This document shows, piece after piece, positions 1 through 8,157 of a stretch of 10,692 bases of DNA. Below the pieces are notes generated by a model. The model was not told the DNA's origin, did no database searches, and saw nothing but the letters and a program-made list of their open reading frames with translations. The first letter of the stretch is position 1, and each line of letters starts with the position of its first letter. The stretch is from DASVBJ01 sp036375895. GTDB taxonomy: Bacteria > Actinomycetota > Actinomycetes > JACCUZ01. Both the position numbers and the translations under genes were made by a program. The stretch is taken from contig DASVBJ010000342.1 in the NCBI GenBank assembly GCA_036375895.1, forward strand, positions 1 through 10,692, in the 5' to 3' direction.

Positions 1-3000
1 GGCCGATGGCCTCAGCGATCGACCGGAACCCGAGCATCGCCAAGTACTCCCGCACTTCCTCCGCGAGGAACTCGAAGAAGTTCACGACGAACTCGGGCTT
101 GCCCGTGAAGCGCTTGCGGAGCTCGGGGTTCTGCGTCGCGATGCCGACCGGGCAGGTGTCGAGGTGGCAGACGCGCATCATCACGCAACCGCTCACCACG
201 AGCGGTGCGGTCGCGAACCCGAACTCCTCGGCGCCGAGCAACGCCGCGATCACGACGTCGCGGCCGGTCTTGAGCTGGCCGTCGCACTGCACGACGATGC
301 GATCGCGCAGGCCGTTGCGCACGAGCGTCTGCTGGGTCTCGGCGATGCCGAGCTCCCACGGCGCGCCCGCGTGCTTGAGCGACGTGAGCGGCGCGGCGCC
401 GGTGCCGCCGTCGTGACCGGAGATGAGCACGACGTCGGAGTGCGCCTTGGCCACGCCCGCCGCCACCGTGCCCACGCCGACCTCGGCGACGAGCTTGACG
501 TGCACCCGCGCCCGGTCGTTCGCGTTCTTGAGGTCGTGGATGAGCTGGGCGAGGTCCTCGATCGAGTAGATGTCGTGGTGCGGCGGCGGCGAGATGAGCC
601 CGACGCCGGGTGTGGAGAAGCGGGTCTTCGCGATCCACGGGTAGACCTTGTGCCCGGGCAGCTGGCCGCCCTCGCCCGGCTTGGCCCCCTGCGCCATCTT
701 GATCTGCAGGTCGTCGGCGTTGACGAGGTACTCGCTGGTCACCCCGAAGCGGCCGCTGGCGATCTGCTTGATGGCCGAGCGCCGCTCGTCGTACAGCCGC
801 TCCGAGTCCTCGCCGCCCTCGCCGGTGTTGGACTTCGCGCCCAGCCGGTTCATGGCGACCGCCAGCGTCTCGTGCGCCTCCTTGGAGATGGAGCCGTAGG
901 ACATGGCGCCGGTGGAGAACCGCTTGACGATGCTCTCGACCGGCTCGACCTCGTCGAGCGGCACCGGCGGCCGCTCGCCTTCCTTGAACCGGAACAGGCC
1001 CCGCAGGGTCATCAGGCGCTCTGCCTGCTCGTCGACGGCCGTCGTGTACTGCTTGAAGATGTCGTAGCGACGGGCTCGGGTCGCGTGCTGCAGCCGGAAC
1101 ACCGTCTCCGGGTTGAACAGGTGCAGCTCGCCCTCGCGGCGCCACTGGTACTCGCCGCCCGTCTCCAGCGTGCGGTGAGCCGTGGACGCGCGCCGGGTCG
1201 GGTAGGCGCGGCGGTGGCGCCGGCGCACCTCCTCGGCGATGACGTCCAGGCCGACGCCGCCGAGCTTGGACGCGGTGCCGGTGAAGTAGCGGTCGACCAG
1301 CGCCTGGTCGAGGCCGACCGCCTCGAAGACCTGGGCGCCGTGGTAGGACGCGACGGTCGAGATGCCCATCTTCGACATCACCTTGAGCACGCCCTTGCCC
1401 AGCGCCTTGATGAGGTGGCGGACCGCCTCCTGCGGCGCGACGCCCGGGATCAGGCCGTGCCGCGCGAGGTCCTCGACGGTCTCCATGGCCAGGTAGGGGT
1501 TCACGGCAGAGGCGCCGTAGCCGACGAGCAGGGCGACGTGGTGGACCTCGCGCACGTCGCCGGCCTCCACGACGAGGCCGACCTGGGTGCGGGTCTTCTC
1601 CCGGATCAGGTGGTGGTGCACCGCGCTGGTGAGCAGGAGCGACGGGATGGGGGCCAGCTGCGCGTCGGAGTCCCGGTCGGAGAGCACCACGAACCGGGCC
1701 CCGTCCGCGACGGCCGCGCTGACCTCGTCGAAGATCTCCTCGAGCCGGGCCTGCAGCGCCTCGCCGCCGCCGGCCACCCGGTAGAGCCCGCGCACGCGGG
1801 TGGCGGCGAAGCCGGGCAGGTCGCCGTCCTGGTTGATGTGGATGATCTTCGCGAGCTCGTCGTTGTCGATCACGGGGAAGGACAGGGCGACCTGGCGGCA
1901 GTGGGCGGGAGTGGCGGTGAAGAGGTTCTGGTCCGGCCCGATGGCGGTGCCGAGGGAGGTGACGAGCTCCTCGCGGATCGCGTCCAGCGGGGGGTTGGTC
2001 ACCTGGGCGAACAGCTGGCTGAAGTAGTCGAAGAGCAGCCGCGGCCGCTGGGAGAGCACGGCGATCGGGGTGTCGGTGCCCATCGATCCGATCGGTTCCG
2101 CACCCGCCTTGGCCATCGGGGCCAGCAGGATCCGCAGCTCCTCCTCGGTGTAGCCGAACGTCTGCTGGCGGCGGGTCACGCTGGCGTGCGTGTGCGAGAC
2201 GTGCTCGCGCTCGGGCAGGTCGGCGAGGTGGATCTGCCCGGCGTGCAGCCACTCGTCGTACGGCGCCTCCGCCGCGAGCTCGGACTTGATCTCCGCGTCG
2301 TCGACGATGCGGCCCCGGTCGGTGTCGACGAGGAACATCCGGCCCGGCTGGAGGCGGCCCTTGCGGACGACCGTGGCCGGGTCGAGGTCGAGCACGCCGA
2401 CCTCGCTGGCGAGCACGACCAGGCCGTCCTCGGTGACCCAGTAACGCGACGGCCGCAGCCCGTTGCGGTCGAGCACGGCGCCGATGAGGGAGCCGTCGGT
2501 GAAGGTGATGCATGCCGGGCCGTCCCACGGCTCCATGAGCGCGGCGTGGAACTCGTAGAAGGCGCGCCGGGCCGGGTCCATCTCGGTGTGGTTCTCCCAC
2601 GCCTCCGGGATCATCATCAGGACGGCGTGCGGCAGCGAGCGGCCGCCCATGTGCAGCAGCTCGAGCACCTCGTCGAAGGACGCCGAGTCGCTCGCGTGCG
2701 GGGTGCAGATGGGCAGCAGCCGCCCGATGTCGCCCGGGATCAGGTCGCTGACGAGCTGGCTCTCCCGGGCGGCCATCCAGTTGCGGTTGCCCCGCACCGT
2801 GTTGATCTCGCCGTTGTGCGCGATCAGCCGGTAGGGGTGCGCGAGCGGCCAGGACGGGAACGTGTTGGTGGAGAAGCGCGAGTGCACGAGGGCCAGCTCG
2901 CTGGTGAACCGCCGGTCGGACAGGTCGGGGAAGAACGGCTCGAGCTGGCCGGTGGTGAGCATGCCCTTGTAGACCAGCGTCCGCGACGAGAACGAGGGGA

Positions 3001-3562
3001 AGTAGACCTCGGCCTCGCGCTCGGCCCGCTTGCGCAGGCAGAAGGCCATCCGCTCCAGGGCCATCCCGACGACCCGGCCGGCCGCGGCCGTGACGAACAG
3101 CTGACGCATGCGGGGCATGACGCCTCGGGCCGTGGCCCCGAGCAGGGCCGGCTCGACGGGCACGTCCCGCCAGCCCAGGACGCGCAGGCCCTCCTCGACC
3201 GCGATGCGCTCCACGGCTGCGCGGGCGTCCGCCTCGGGCCGGTCGGCGTCGGGCAGGAACGCGCACCCCACGGCGTACGCGCCCTTGCCGGGCAGCGGGA
3301 ACGGCGTGACCGCATCGAGGAAGTCGTGCGGGACCTGGGTGAGGATGCCGGCGCCGTCGCCCGACTCGGGCTCCGCCCCGGAGGCGCCGCGGTGGTCGAG
3401 GTTGCGCAACGCGGTGAGGGCCTGGTCGACGATCTCGTGGGTCGGCTGCCCGGACAGCGTCGCGACGAACGCGACGCCGCACGCGTCATGCTCGTTGGAC
3501 GCGTCGTAGAGGCCCTGGGGCGCGGGGAGGCCGGCGGGCTGCGAGGGAGCCGCTGTCGCCAT
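1..3562 (-). CDS. gltB: Glutamate synthase large subunit (GOGAT alpha chain), 3' end beyond the window
   Basis: Makes two glutamates from glutamine and 2-oxoglutarate, taking electrons from the GltD small subunit; cytoplasmic nitrogen assimilation. The first 1187 codons are present of a family length near 1500, so the C-terminal GXGXG beta-helix domain lies off the left edge. The ATG at 3562 follows AGGAAGGA with an 8-base spacer. The glutaminase domain begins at Cys28 (motif HDACGVAF), the nucleophile exposed when a propeptide, here 27 residues, is removed. HNGEINT has Asn250 and Gly251, the oxyanion-hole type pair. The FMN-binding synthase domain contains GAMSYGSIS around 885-893. The 3Fe-4S ligands are Cys1126, Cys1132 and Cys1137 in CVMMRVCHLDTC, the usual C-x5-C-x4-C spacing. 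The frame is open throughout wherever I checked it. gltD is expected next but is outside the window. Identification is near certain. Confidence 0.97.
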   Translation of the reverse strand, partial: MATAAPSQPAGLPAPQGLYDASNEHDACGVAFVATLSGQPTHEIVDQALTALRNLDHRGASGAEPESGDGAGILTQVPHDFLDAVTPFPLPGKGAYAVGCAFLPDADRPEADARAAVERIAVEEGLRVLGWRDVPVEPALLGATARGVMPRMRQLFVTAAAGRVVGMALERMAFCLRKRAEREAEVYFPSFSSRTLVYKGMLTTGQLEPFFPDLSDRRFTSELALVHSRFSTNTFPSWPLAHPYRLIAHNGEINTVRGNRNWMAARESQLVSDLIPGDIGRLLPICTPHASDSASFDEVLELLHMGGRSLPHAVLMMIPEAWENHTEMDPARRAFYEFHAALMEPWDGPACITFTDGSLIGAVLDRNGLRPSRYWVTEDGLVVLASEVGVLDLDPATVVRKGRLQPGRMFLVDTDRGRIVDDAEIKSELAAEAPYDEWLHAGQIHLADLPEREHVSHTHASVTRRQQTFGYTEEELRILLAPMAKAGAEPIGSMGTDTPIAVLSQRPRLLFDYFSQLFAQVTNPPLDAIREELVTSLGTAIGPDQNLFTATPAHCRQVALSFPVIDNDELAKIIHINQDGDLPGFAATRVRGLYRVAGGGEALQARLEEIFDEVSAAVADGARFVVLSDRDSDAQLAPIPSLLLTSAVHHHLIREKTRTQVGLVVEAGDVREVHHVALLVGYGASAVNPYLAMETVEDLARHGLIPGVAPQEAVRHLIKALGKGVLKVMSKMGISTVASYHGAQVFEAVGLDQALVDRYFTGTASKLGGVGLDVIAEEVRRRHRRAYPTRRASTAHRTLETGGEYQWRREGELHLFNPETVFRLQHATRARRYDIFKQYTTAVDEQAERLMTLRGLFRFKEGERPPVPLDEVEPVESIVKRFSTGAMSYGSISKEAHETLAVAMNRLGAKSNTGEGGEDSERLYDERRSAIKQIASGRFGVTSEYLVNADDLQIKMAQGAKPGEGGQLPGHKVYPWIAKTRFSTPGVGLISPPPHHDIYSIEDLAQLIHDLKNANDRARVHVKLVAEVGVGTVAAGVAKAHSDVVLISGHDGGTGAAPLTSLKHAGAPWELGIAETQQTLVRNGLRDRIVVQCDGQLKTGRDVVIAALLGAEEFGFATAPLVVSGCVMMRVCHLDTCPVGIATQNPELRKRFTGKPEFVVNFFEFLAEEVREYLAMLGFRSIAEAIG

Positions 3563-3579
3563 GGTGGCCGTCCTTCCTC

Positions 3580-3600
3580 GTCGATGACCTGTGCATCGAC
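3580..3600 (-). promoter_or_regulatory. Perfect 7-bp inverted repeat just upstream of the gltB ribosome-binding site
   Basis: On the minus strand the arms are GTCGATG and CATCGAC around the 7-base centre CACAGGT. The repeat ends one base before the AGGAAGGA of gltB and lies 18-38 bases before its ATG. It could be an operator for a dimeric regulator or an RNA hairpin next to the ribosome-binding site. No known regulator motif was recognised. The symmetry is seen directly; a function is inference. Confidence 0.35.
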
Positions 3601-3635
3601 CGAGGGACGGCGTTGGCCCTGCGGTACGCCGGTCA

Positions 3636-3659
3636 GGGTACCCGTCGCCGCGCGTACCC
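3636..3659. repeat. Short inverted repeat just after the LanC-like stop codon
   Basis: Arms GGGTAC and GTACCC of 6 bases flank a 12-base GC-rich loop. The repeat starts 3 bases past the TGA of the LanC-like gene, where a transcription end could lie, but no T-run follows on the minus strand. It could be a weak terminator, part of a control region for gltB, or chance. I list it because, with the 3580-3600 dyad, it is the only structure in this 99-base gap. Confidence 0.2.
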
Positions 3660-3661
3660 CG

Positions 3662-4993
3662 TCAAACGGACATCCCGACCCGCCGGACACCGGCCGGGAC
3701 GGCCCACCACTGGTCGGGGCGATCGACCACCGGCGCGCCCGGCCCGTCCTGGATGACGCGGGTGAGCCGGAGGAGGAAGGCGGCGATCCCCGCGGCGCCC
3801 TGCATCCAGGAGGTGCCGGGCGCCAGCAGCGGTGGGTCCTGGCGATGCTCCACGAACCGCCAGCGTGCGCCCGCTTCGTCGCGGACGGCGCGGTCGACGA
3901 GGGCGTCCCCCATGGTGCGTGCGGCCGCCAGGAGCGTGTCGGCCCGGTCCGGGTCCGGGCAGTCCTGGGCGGCGTCGAGCAGCACGTCCCCGACGCCCGC
4001 GGTGCCGCAGCAGCGGCCGTCGTTGTCCCAGAACCCGGGGCGGAGCCGCTCCGGGACACCGGAGGTGAGGACCGAGTGCAGGCACCGCTGCCGCAGCTCG
4101 GTGACCTCGTGTCCGGCCACCTCGGTCACGCCGGCGAGCGACAACGCCGCGAACAGGTGCGAGGTCCCGGTCGGTCCATGGCACCAGCCGTAGGTCACCG
4201 GCTCGACCTCGCGCTTGGAGGGCGGGATGGTGTGCGGGATGACGAACCCGTCGTCGTCCAGCGAGCCCACCGTGAGCAGGTGCTGCGCGCCCTGCCGCGC
4301 GGCAGCGACGAAGTCCGCACGGTCCAGGGCTGTCCCGGCGATCGCCAGGGCCGTCGCCACCCCGGCGGTTCCGTGCGAGTAGTTCGGCGAGCTGCTCGGG
4401 TATCCCGGGTGCAGCCGCCAGTCCAGACCGCCCGCGGTCGGCTCCGCCACGCGGAGCAGTGCCTCGGCACCGGTCGCCGCGATCGCCGCGGCGTGCTCAC
4501 CACCGGCCCAGATCGCGGTCAGCACCACGCCGGCGGTGCCCAGGACGAGGTCTGTCACGGGTGCATCGGACCCCGGATCGACCTGGGTCGTGGTGCGCCA
4601 TCCCGCCGGGGTCATCAGGTCGGCGAGCCGTTGCAGCGCGATCGGCTCGCTGCCCGGGGCGAGCAGCTTCAGCGCCGTCGCGTCGCCGGCCAGCCCGTCG
4701 TACAGCGAGGGCTCCGTCCGGACGCTCACCTGGGTGGAGAGCCGGGTCACGATCCGGGTCGCGAGGTCCTGCTCGACGTCGCTTCGCGCGCGGTGCTGGG
4801 CGATCTCGGCCAACACCGGCGCCAAGCCCCCGATCCCCGCGTACAGCGAGTCGCGGTCCTCGGCCGGTCCCAGCCGCTGCCAGCCCTCTGACACCGTGTC
4901 CGGCAGCCACGGGCCGTCGTCCTCCCGCACGTGGCTCAGGACCCACGACCAGGCGGCCTCCCCCAGCTCTCGGTACGCGTCGCTCGCCGCCAC
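3662..4993 (-). CDS. Stand-alone LanC-like (lanthionine synthetase C fold) protein with an apparent Cys-Cys-Cys zinc site
   Basis: 443 residues. Seven GxxG motifs at about 53, 100, 152, 208, 273, 330 and 399 match the seven-fold alpha/alpha toroid of LanC cyclases. Expected zinc ligands are Cys271 (WCHG) and Cys328, followed by Cys329 in RCCGTAG, where nisin cyclase NisC has CHG; a three-Cys site is known from ProcM-type enzymes. His207 in YSHGTAG probably corresponds to the NisC active-site His. LanC enzymes add Cys thiols to dehydroalanine or dehydrobutyrine to form thioether rings. The GTG at 4993 is the earliest possible start, because an in-frame TAG lies three codons upstream; the ribosome-binding site is weak. 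It sits 81 bases after the VIT gene and 99 before gltB. No precursor peptide, dehydratase, kinase or exporter is visible, so its substrate is unknown; a LANCL-like thiol-transfer role is an alternative. Fold assignment is firm, function is not. Confidence 0.88.
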   Translation of the reverse strand: MAASDAYRELGEAAWSWVLSHVREDDGPWLPDTVSEGWQRLGPAEDRDSLYAGIGGLAPVLAEIAQHRARSDVEQDLATRIVTRLSTQVSVRTEPSLYDGLAGDATALKLLAPGSEPIALQRLADLMTPAGWRTTTQVDPGSDAPVTDLVLGTAGVVLTAIWAGGEHAAAIAATGAEALLRVAEPTAGGLDWRLHPGYPSSSPNYSHGTAGVATALAIAGTALDRADFVAAARQGAQHLLTVGSLDDDGFVIPHTIPPSKREVEPVTYGWCHGPTGTSHLFAALSLAGVTEVAGHEVTELRQRCLHSVLTSGVPERLRPGFWDNDGRCCGTAGVGDVLLDAAQDCPDPDRADTLLAAARTMGDALVDRAVRDEAGARWRFVEHRQDPPLLAPGTSWMQGAAGIAAFLLRLTRVIQDGPGAPVVDRPDQWWAVPAGVRRVGMSV

Positions 4994-5074
4994 TCGCTCA
5001 GGCTAGGTGGCCCTGGCCGTCAGGTTCGACGACCCGCCCGGCGAAGTCGGCATTGGGTCGAGCAGCGTGCGGCG

Positions 5075-5824
5075 TCAGGCGATGCCGCCGCCGACCAGGC
5101 TGCCGAAGCCGTACGTGATCAGGGCGGCGACCGCGCCGACGAGGACCTGGCGGATCCCGCCGTACCACCAGTGCCGCGGGGTGAGCCGCGTCACGAACGC
5201 CCCGGCGAGGAAGAGCCCGATGAGCGTCACCACGACGGCCGGCCACAGGGCGCTCGCGCCGAGCAGGTACGGCAACACCGGCACCAGCGCGCCGACGGCG
5301 AACGAGGCGAACGAGGACCCGGCGGCCAGGCCCGCCGAGGGCAGGTCGTCGGGGTCGATGCCGAGCTCCTCGCGGACGTGCACGTCGAGGGCCACCTCGG
5401 GGTTGAGGGAGATCTGGCGGGCGACCTCACGGGCGAGGTCGGGGTCGAGGCCCTTGGCGACGTACATGTGGGCGAGCTCGCGCTCCTCGGCCTTCGGGCG
5501 CTTGAGGATCTCGTTGCGCTCGATCTCGATCTCGGCCTGGGCGTGCTCCGCCTGGGACCGGACCGAGATCCACTCCCCTGCGGCCATCGAGAAGGCGCCG
5601 GCCGCCAGCCCGGCCATGCCGGCCAGGAGCACGACCTTGTTGTCGCTGCTGCCACCGGCGACACCCGCGATCAGGGCGAAGTTCGACACGAGCCCGTCGG
5701 AGGCGCCGAACACCGCCGGGCGCAGCCAGCCACCCGTCACGTCGGCGTGCTCGTGCTGGACCCGCTCGACCTCGCCGGCCGCCCGCGCCTGCTCGGGGGT
5801 GCGGATCTCCTCGGGGACGCTCAC
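5075..5824 (-). CDS. VIT1/CCC1-family iron/manganese transporter
   Basis: 249 residues, a normal size for the family. Members move Fe2+ or Mn2+ across membranes, usually lowering the cytoplasmic pool. Five hydrophobic segments are seen: about 33-57, 63-85, 168-190, 193-213 and 219-246. Asp43 (ASDGL) in the first and Met80 in the second fit the ion-path residues described for the Eucalyptus VIT1 structure. The soluble stretch between the second and third is rich in Glu (102, 105, 113, 116, 153), matching the metal-binding domain. His24 and His26 lie in the N-terminal helix. The GTG start overlaps the lgt TGA by 4 bases (GTGA) and has a strong ribosome-binding site inside lgt, so translation is probably coupled. 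Family is confident; which metal is moved, and the direction, are inferred. Confidence 0.93.
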   Translation of the reverse strand: MSVPEEIRTPEQARAAGEVERVQHEHADVTGGWLRPAVFGASDGLVSNFALIAGVAGGSSDNKVVLLAGMAGLAAGAFSMAAGEWISVRSQAEHAQAEIEIERNEILKRPKAEERELAHMYVAKGLDPDLAREVARQISLNPEVALDVHVREELGIDPDDLPSAGLAAGSSFASFAVGALVPVLPYLLGASALWPAVVVTLIGLFLAGAFVTRLTPRHWWYGGIRQVLVGAVAALITYGFGSLVGGGIA

Positions 5825-6672
5825 GCGGTGACCTCCTCGTCCGTCGGGCTCGCGGGCTCGCCGCGGTCACCCACATTCTCCCTCCCGGGCCGCAGGCGTG
5901 CGGACACGACGATGTAGGTCACCGCGCCCAGGAAGACCAGCAGGCTGGTCCAGTCGTTGAGCCGCAGGCCGAGGACGTGGTGGGCCTCGTCGATGCGCAG
6001 CGCCTCGATCCAGGCCCGCCCGAGCGTGTAGGCGGCGACGTACAGCGCGAACGCCCGGCCGTGCCCGAGCCGGAACCGGCGGTCGGCCCAGATCACGAGG
6101 ACGGCCACCCCGAGGTCCCACAGCACCTCGTAGAGGAAGGTCGGGTGGTAGTAGCCCGGGACGCGCCCGCCGTCGACCCTGGTGATGTGCAGCGCCCACG
6201 GCAGGTCGGTGGCGCGGCCGTAGAGCTCCTGGTTGAACCAGTTGCCGAACCGGCCGATCGCCTGCGCGACGGCGATGCCGGGAGCGAGCGCGTCGGCGAA
6301 GGGCGGCAGCGGGATGCCGCGCCGGCGGCAGCCGATCCAGGCCCCCACCCCACCCAGCGCGATCGCCCCCCAGATGCCGAGCCCGCCCTCCCAGATGTAG
6401 AGCGCCTTGACCGGTTCGCCGCCCGAGCCGAAGTACGCGTCCGGGGACGTGACGACGTGGTAGAGGCGGCCGCCGACGATGCCGAAGGGCACCATCCAGG
6501 TCGCGACGTCGGTGACGTCGCCGGGCCGCCCGCCGCGCGCCACCCACCGGCGCTCGCCCATCCACACGGCGACGACGACGCCGGCGATGATGCAGAGTGC
6601 GTAGGCCCGCACGGGCAGCGGCCCGAGGTGCCAGACGCCCTGGTCCGGGCTCGGGATGGAGGCGAGCAGCAT
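5821..6672 (-). CDS. lgt: Prolipoprotein diacylglyceryl transferase
   Basis: Inner-membrane enzyme that transfers diacylglycerol from phosphatidylglycerol to the lipobox Cys of prolipoproteins, the first step of lipoprotein maturation. 283 residues with about seven hydrophobic segments. The signature GRFGNWFNQELYGR has Arg141, Asn144, Asn147 and Glu149, matching Arg143, Asn146 and Glu151 of E. coli. Arg219 and Glu223 in GRAWIEALR match E. coli Arg239 and Glu243. The E. coli His103 position (SFHGG) is LGIWG here, a replacement I recall as usual in actinobacteria, so probably not a defect. The ATG at 6672 lies 29 bases after the SCO stop; a modest AGG falls within the palindrome GCCTGCAGGC at 6676-6685. 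The tail from about 262 is charged and probably cytoplasmic. The neighbouring SCO lipoprotein is a predicted substrate. Confidence 0.97.
   Translation of the reverse strand: MLLASIPSPDQGVWHLGPLPVRAYALCIIAGVVVAVWMGERRWVARGGRPGDVTDVATWMVPFGIVGGRLYHVVTSPDAYFGSGGEPVKALYIWEGGLGIWGAIALGGVGAWIGCRRRGIPLPPFADALAPGIAVAQAIGRFGNWFNQELYGRATDLPWALHITRVDGGRVPGYYHPTFLYEVLWDLGVAVLVIWADRRFRLGHGRAFALYVAAYTLGRAWIEALRIDEAHHVLGLRLNDWTSLLVFLGAVTYIVVSARLRPGRENVGDRGEPASPTDEEVTA
5831..5838 (-). promoter_or_regulatory. Strong ribosome-binding site for the VIT gene, inside the end of lgt
   Basis: GAGGAGGT on the minus strand, 6 bases before the GTG at 5824. It is formed by codons for the acidic C-terminal tail of Lgt (DEEV). 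It fixes the VIT start codon and supports direct initiation as well as coupling. Confidence 0.8.
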
Positions 6673-6701
6673 GATGCCTGCAGGCTACCCGGCGGGCGCC
6701 G

Positions 6702-7358
6702 TCAGGCCCGGGCCAGCCGGGCCAGGTCCGACCGCAGGTCCTTGACCGGCGTCTCGGGCATCCAGACCAGCCGGCCCTTGCCGCCGGTGAACGCGATCAC
6801 CTGCGCGCCGTGCCCGACCTCGTAGCCGCCCGCGGTGGCGCCCTCCTTGCCGGTGTAGGCGATGCCGAGCGACCGGGCGGCCTTCTCGATGGTCGGCAGC
6901 GGGGCCGTCAGCCCGACGTACGACGGGTCGAACCGGTCGAGGTAGCCGCGCATGACCGCGGGCGTGTCCCGGTCGGGGTCCGTCGTCACGAACAGCAGCT
7001 GCACCCTGTCGCGGACGGCCGCGTCGGAGCGGCGCAGCGCGGACGCGACGTTGGCGAGCACGACGTTGCAGACGTCGGGGCAGTGCGTGTAGCCGAAGAA
7101 GACCAGCGTCACGGCGTGCCGGGCGTCCTCAGCCGGCACGAAGGGGCGGCCGGCGGTGTCGGTGAACGCGAGCGCCGGCAGGTCGTACGGGTTCTGGATC
7201 ACGGCTCCGTGGAAGCCGTCGTTGCCGCTCGTCGTGATGTCGGCCGCGCCGCCCGACCCGTCCGCGGCGCCGTCGCCGGACGAGGCGCAGCCGGTCGCGA
7301 CGACCAGGGCGAGGACGATCGCCAGGGCGGCGGGCAGCCGCCGGGCACCTGCTCTCAT
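6702..7358 (-). CDS. SCO1/SenC/PrrC-type copper-binding lipoprotein
   Basis: 218 residues. SCO proteins have a thioredoxin fold, bind copper and help load the CuA site of cytochrome c oxidase, or act in thiol/disulfide exchange, outside the membrane. An N-terminal signal peptide ends in a lipobox, ATGC, with Cys24 as the predicted lipid attachment site. A low-complexity Gly/Ala/Ser/Asp linker follows to about residue 45. The copper motif is THCPDVC with Cys93 and Cys97, and the third ligand is His173 in EVGHGAQ. FVTTDPDRDTP near 113-123 is typical of the family. The ATG at 7358 overlaps the trpA stop by 4 bases (ATGA), with GAGG 5 bases upstream; the same frame is open far upstream, but that stretch is antisense-like trpA shadow. 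No oxidase genes are in view, so the copper target is inferred from family. Confidence 0.93.
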   Translation of the reverse strand: MRAGARRLPAALAIVLALVVATGCASSGDGAADGSGGAADITTSGNDGFHGAVIQNPYDLPALAFTDTAGRPFVPAEDARHAVTLVFFGYTHCPDVCNVVLANVASALRRSDAAVRDRVQLLFVTTDPDRDTPAVMRGYLDRFDPSYVGLTAPLPTIEKAARSLGIAYTGKEGATAGGYEVGHGAQVIAFTGGKGRLVWMPETPVKDLRSDLARLARA

Positions 7359-8157
7359 CGCAGCCTCGGCACCCGCACCCCGTCGGCCAGCTCGGCGGCC
7401 AGCGCGGCCACCGCCTTGCACCCGGCGCCGGGGTCGGGGGCGTCGAGCAGCAGCCGGACGAACGCCGAGCCCACGATCACCCCGTCGGCGAAGGCGGCCA
7501 CCTCGGCGGCCTGCGCGCCCGACGACACCCCGAGCCCGACGCACACCGGCAGGTCGGTCACCGCGCGGGTGCGCGCGACGAGCCGCTCGGCCCCGCCACC
7601 GACGGTGGCCCGTGCCCCGGTGATCCCCATCGTGGAGGCCGCGTAGACGAAGCCGCGGCAGTGGTCCGCGGTGTACCGCAGCCGGGCGTCGGTGGACGAC
7701 GGGGCCACCAGGAAGATGCGGTCCAGCCCGGCCTGGTCGGTCGCGGCGAGCCACGGGCCGGCCTCGTCGGGGGTCAGGTCCGGCGTGATGACTCCGCTGC
7801 CGCCGGCGGCTGCCACGTCGTCGGCGAACCGGCGGACGCCGTACCGCTCGATGGGGTTCCAGTAGCTCATGACCAGCACGGCCGCGCCGGTGCGGGCCAC
7901 CTCGCGCACGGTGTCCATCACGTCGGCGGTGGTGGTGCCGGCGGCCAGCGAGGCCTCGACGGCCGCCTGGATGGTCGGACCGTCCATGAGCGGGTCGGAG
8001 TAGGGCAGGCCGACCTCGACCACGTCCACCCCGGCCTCCACCATGGCGGTCAGCGCGGTGACGGCGGCGCCGACCGACGGGTAGCCGGCGGGCAGGTAGC
8101 CGACGAGCGCGGCCCGGCCCTCGGCGCGCGCCCGTGCCAGCGCGTCGTCGAGACGGG

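Noticed and set aside
12..3482. A 1156-codon open frame on the minus strand
   Set aside because: Its product is an Arg/Pro/Ala-rich repeat-like string without any family motif, and it is out of frame with gltB, whose FMN, glutaminase and iron-sulfur motifs all read in the frame starting at 3562.
164..4891. A 1575-codon open frame on the plus strand
   Set aside because: It lies antisense to gltB and the LanC-like gene. Its composition (Val/Asp/Glu/Gly/Arg-rich, no domains) is what the reverse of GC-rich codons gives. Long antisense frames are common at this GC content.
5030..5060. Arms CGACCC and GGGTCG in the VIT to LanC-like gap
   Set aside because: Only 6 bp over a 19-base loop, with no further pairing and no T-run; not enough to call a terminator or operator.
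4998..5246. Small minus-strand frame spanning the VIT to LanC-like gap, considered as a lanthipeptide precursor
   Set aside because: It overlaps the VIT coding region out of frame, is Arg-rich, and has no Ser/Thr/Cys-rich core expected of a precursor.
6676..6685. Perfect 10-base palindrome GCCTGCAGGC before lgt
   Set aside because: It overlaps the lgt ribosome-binding region and is short enough to be chance in GC-rich DNA; no second copy was noticed in the gaps between genes.
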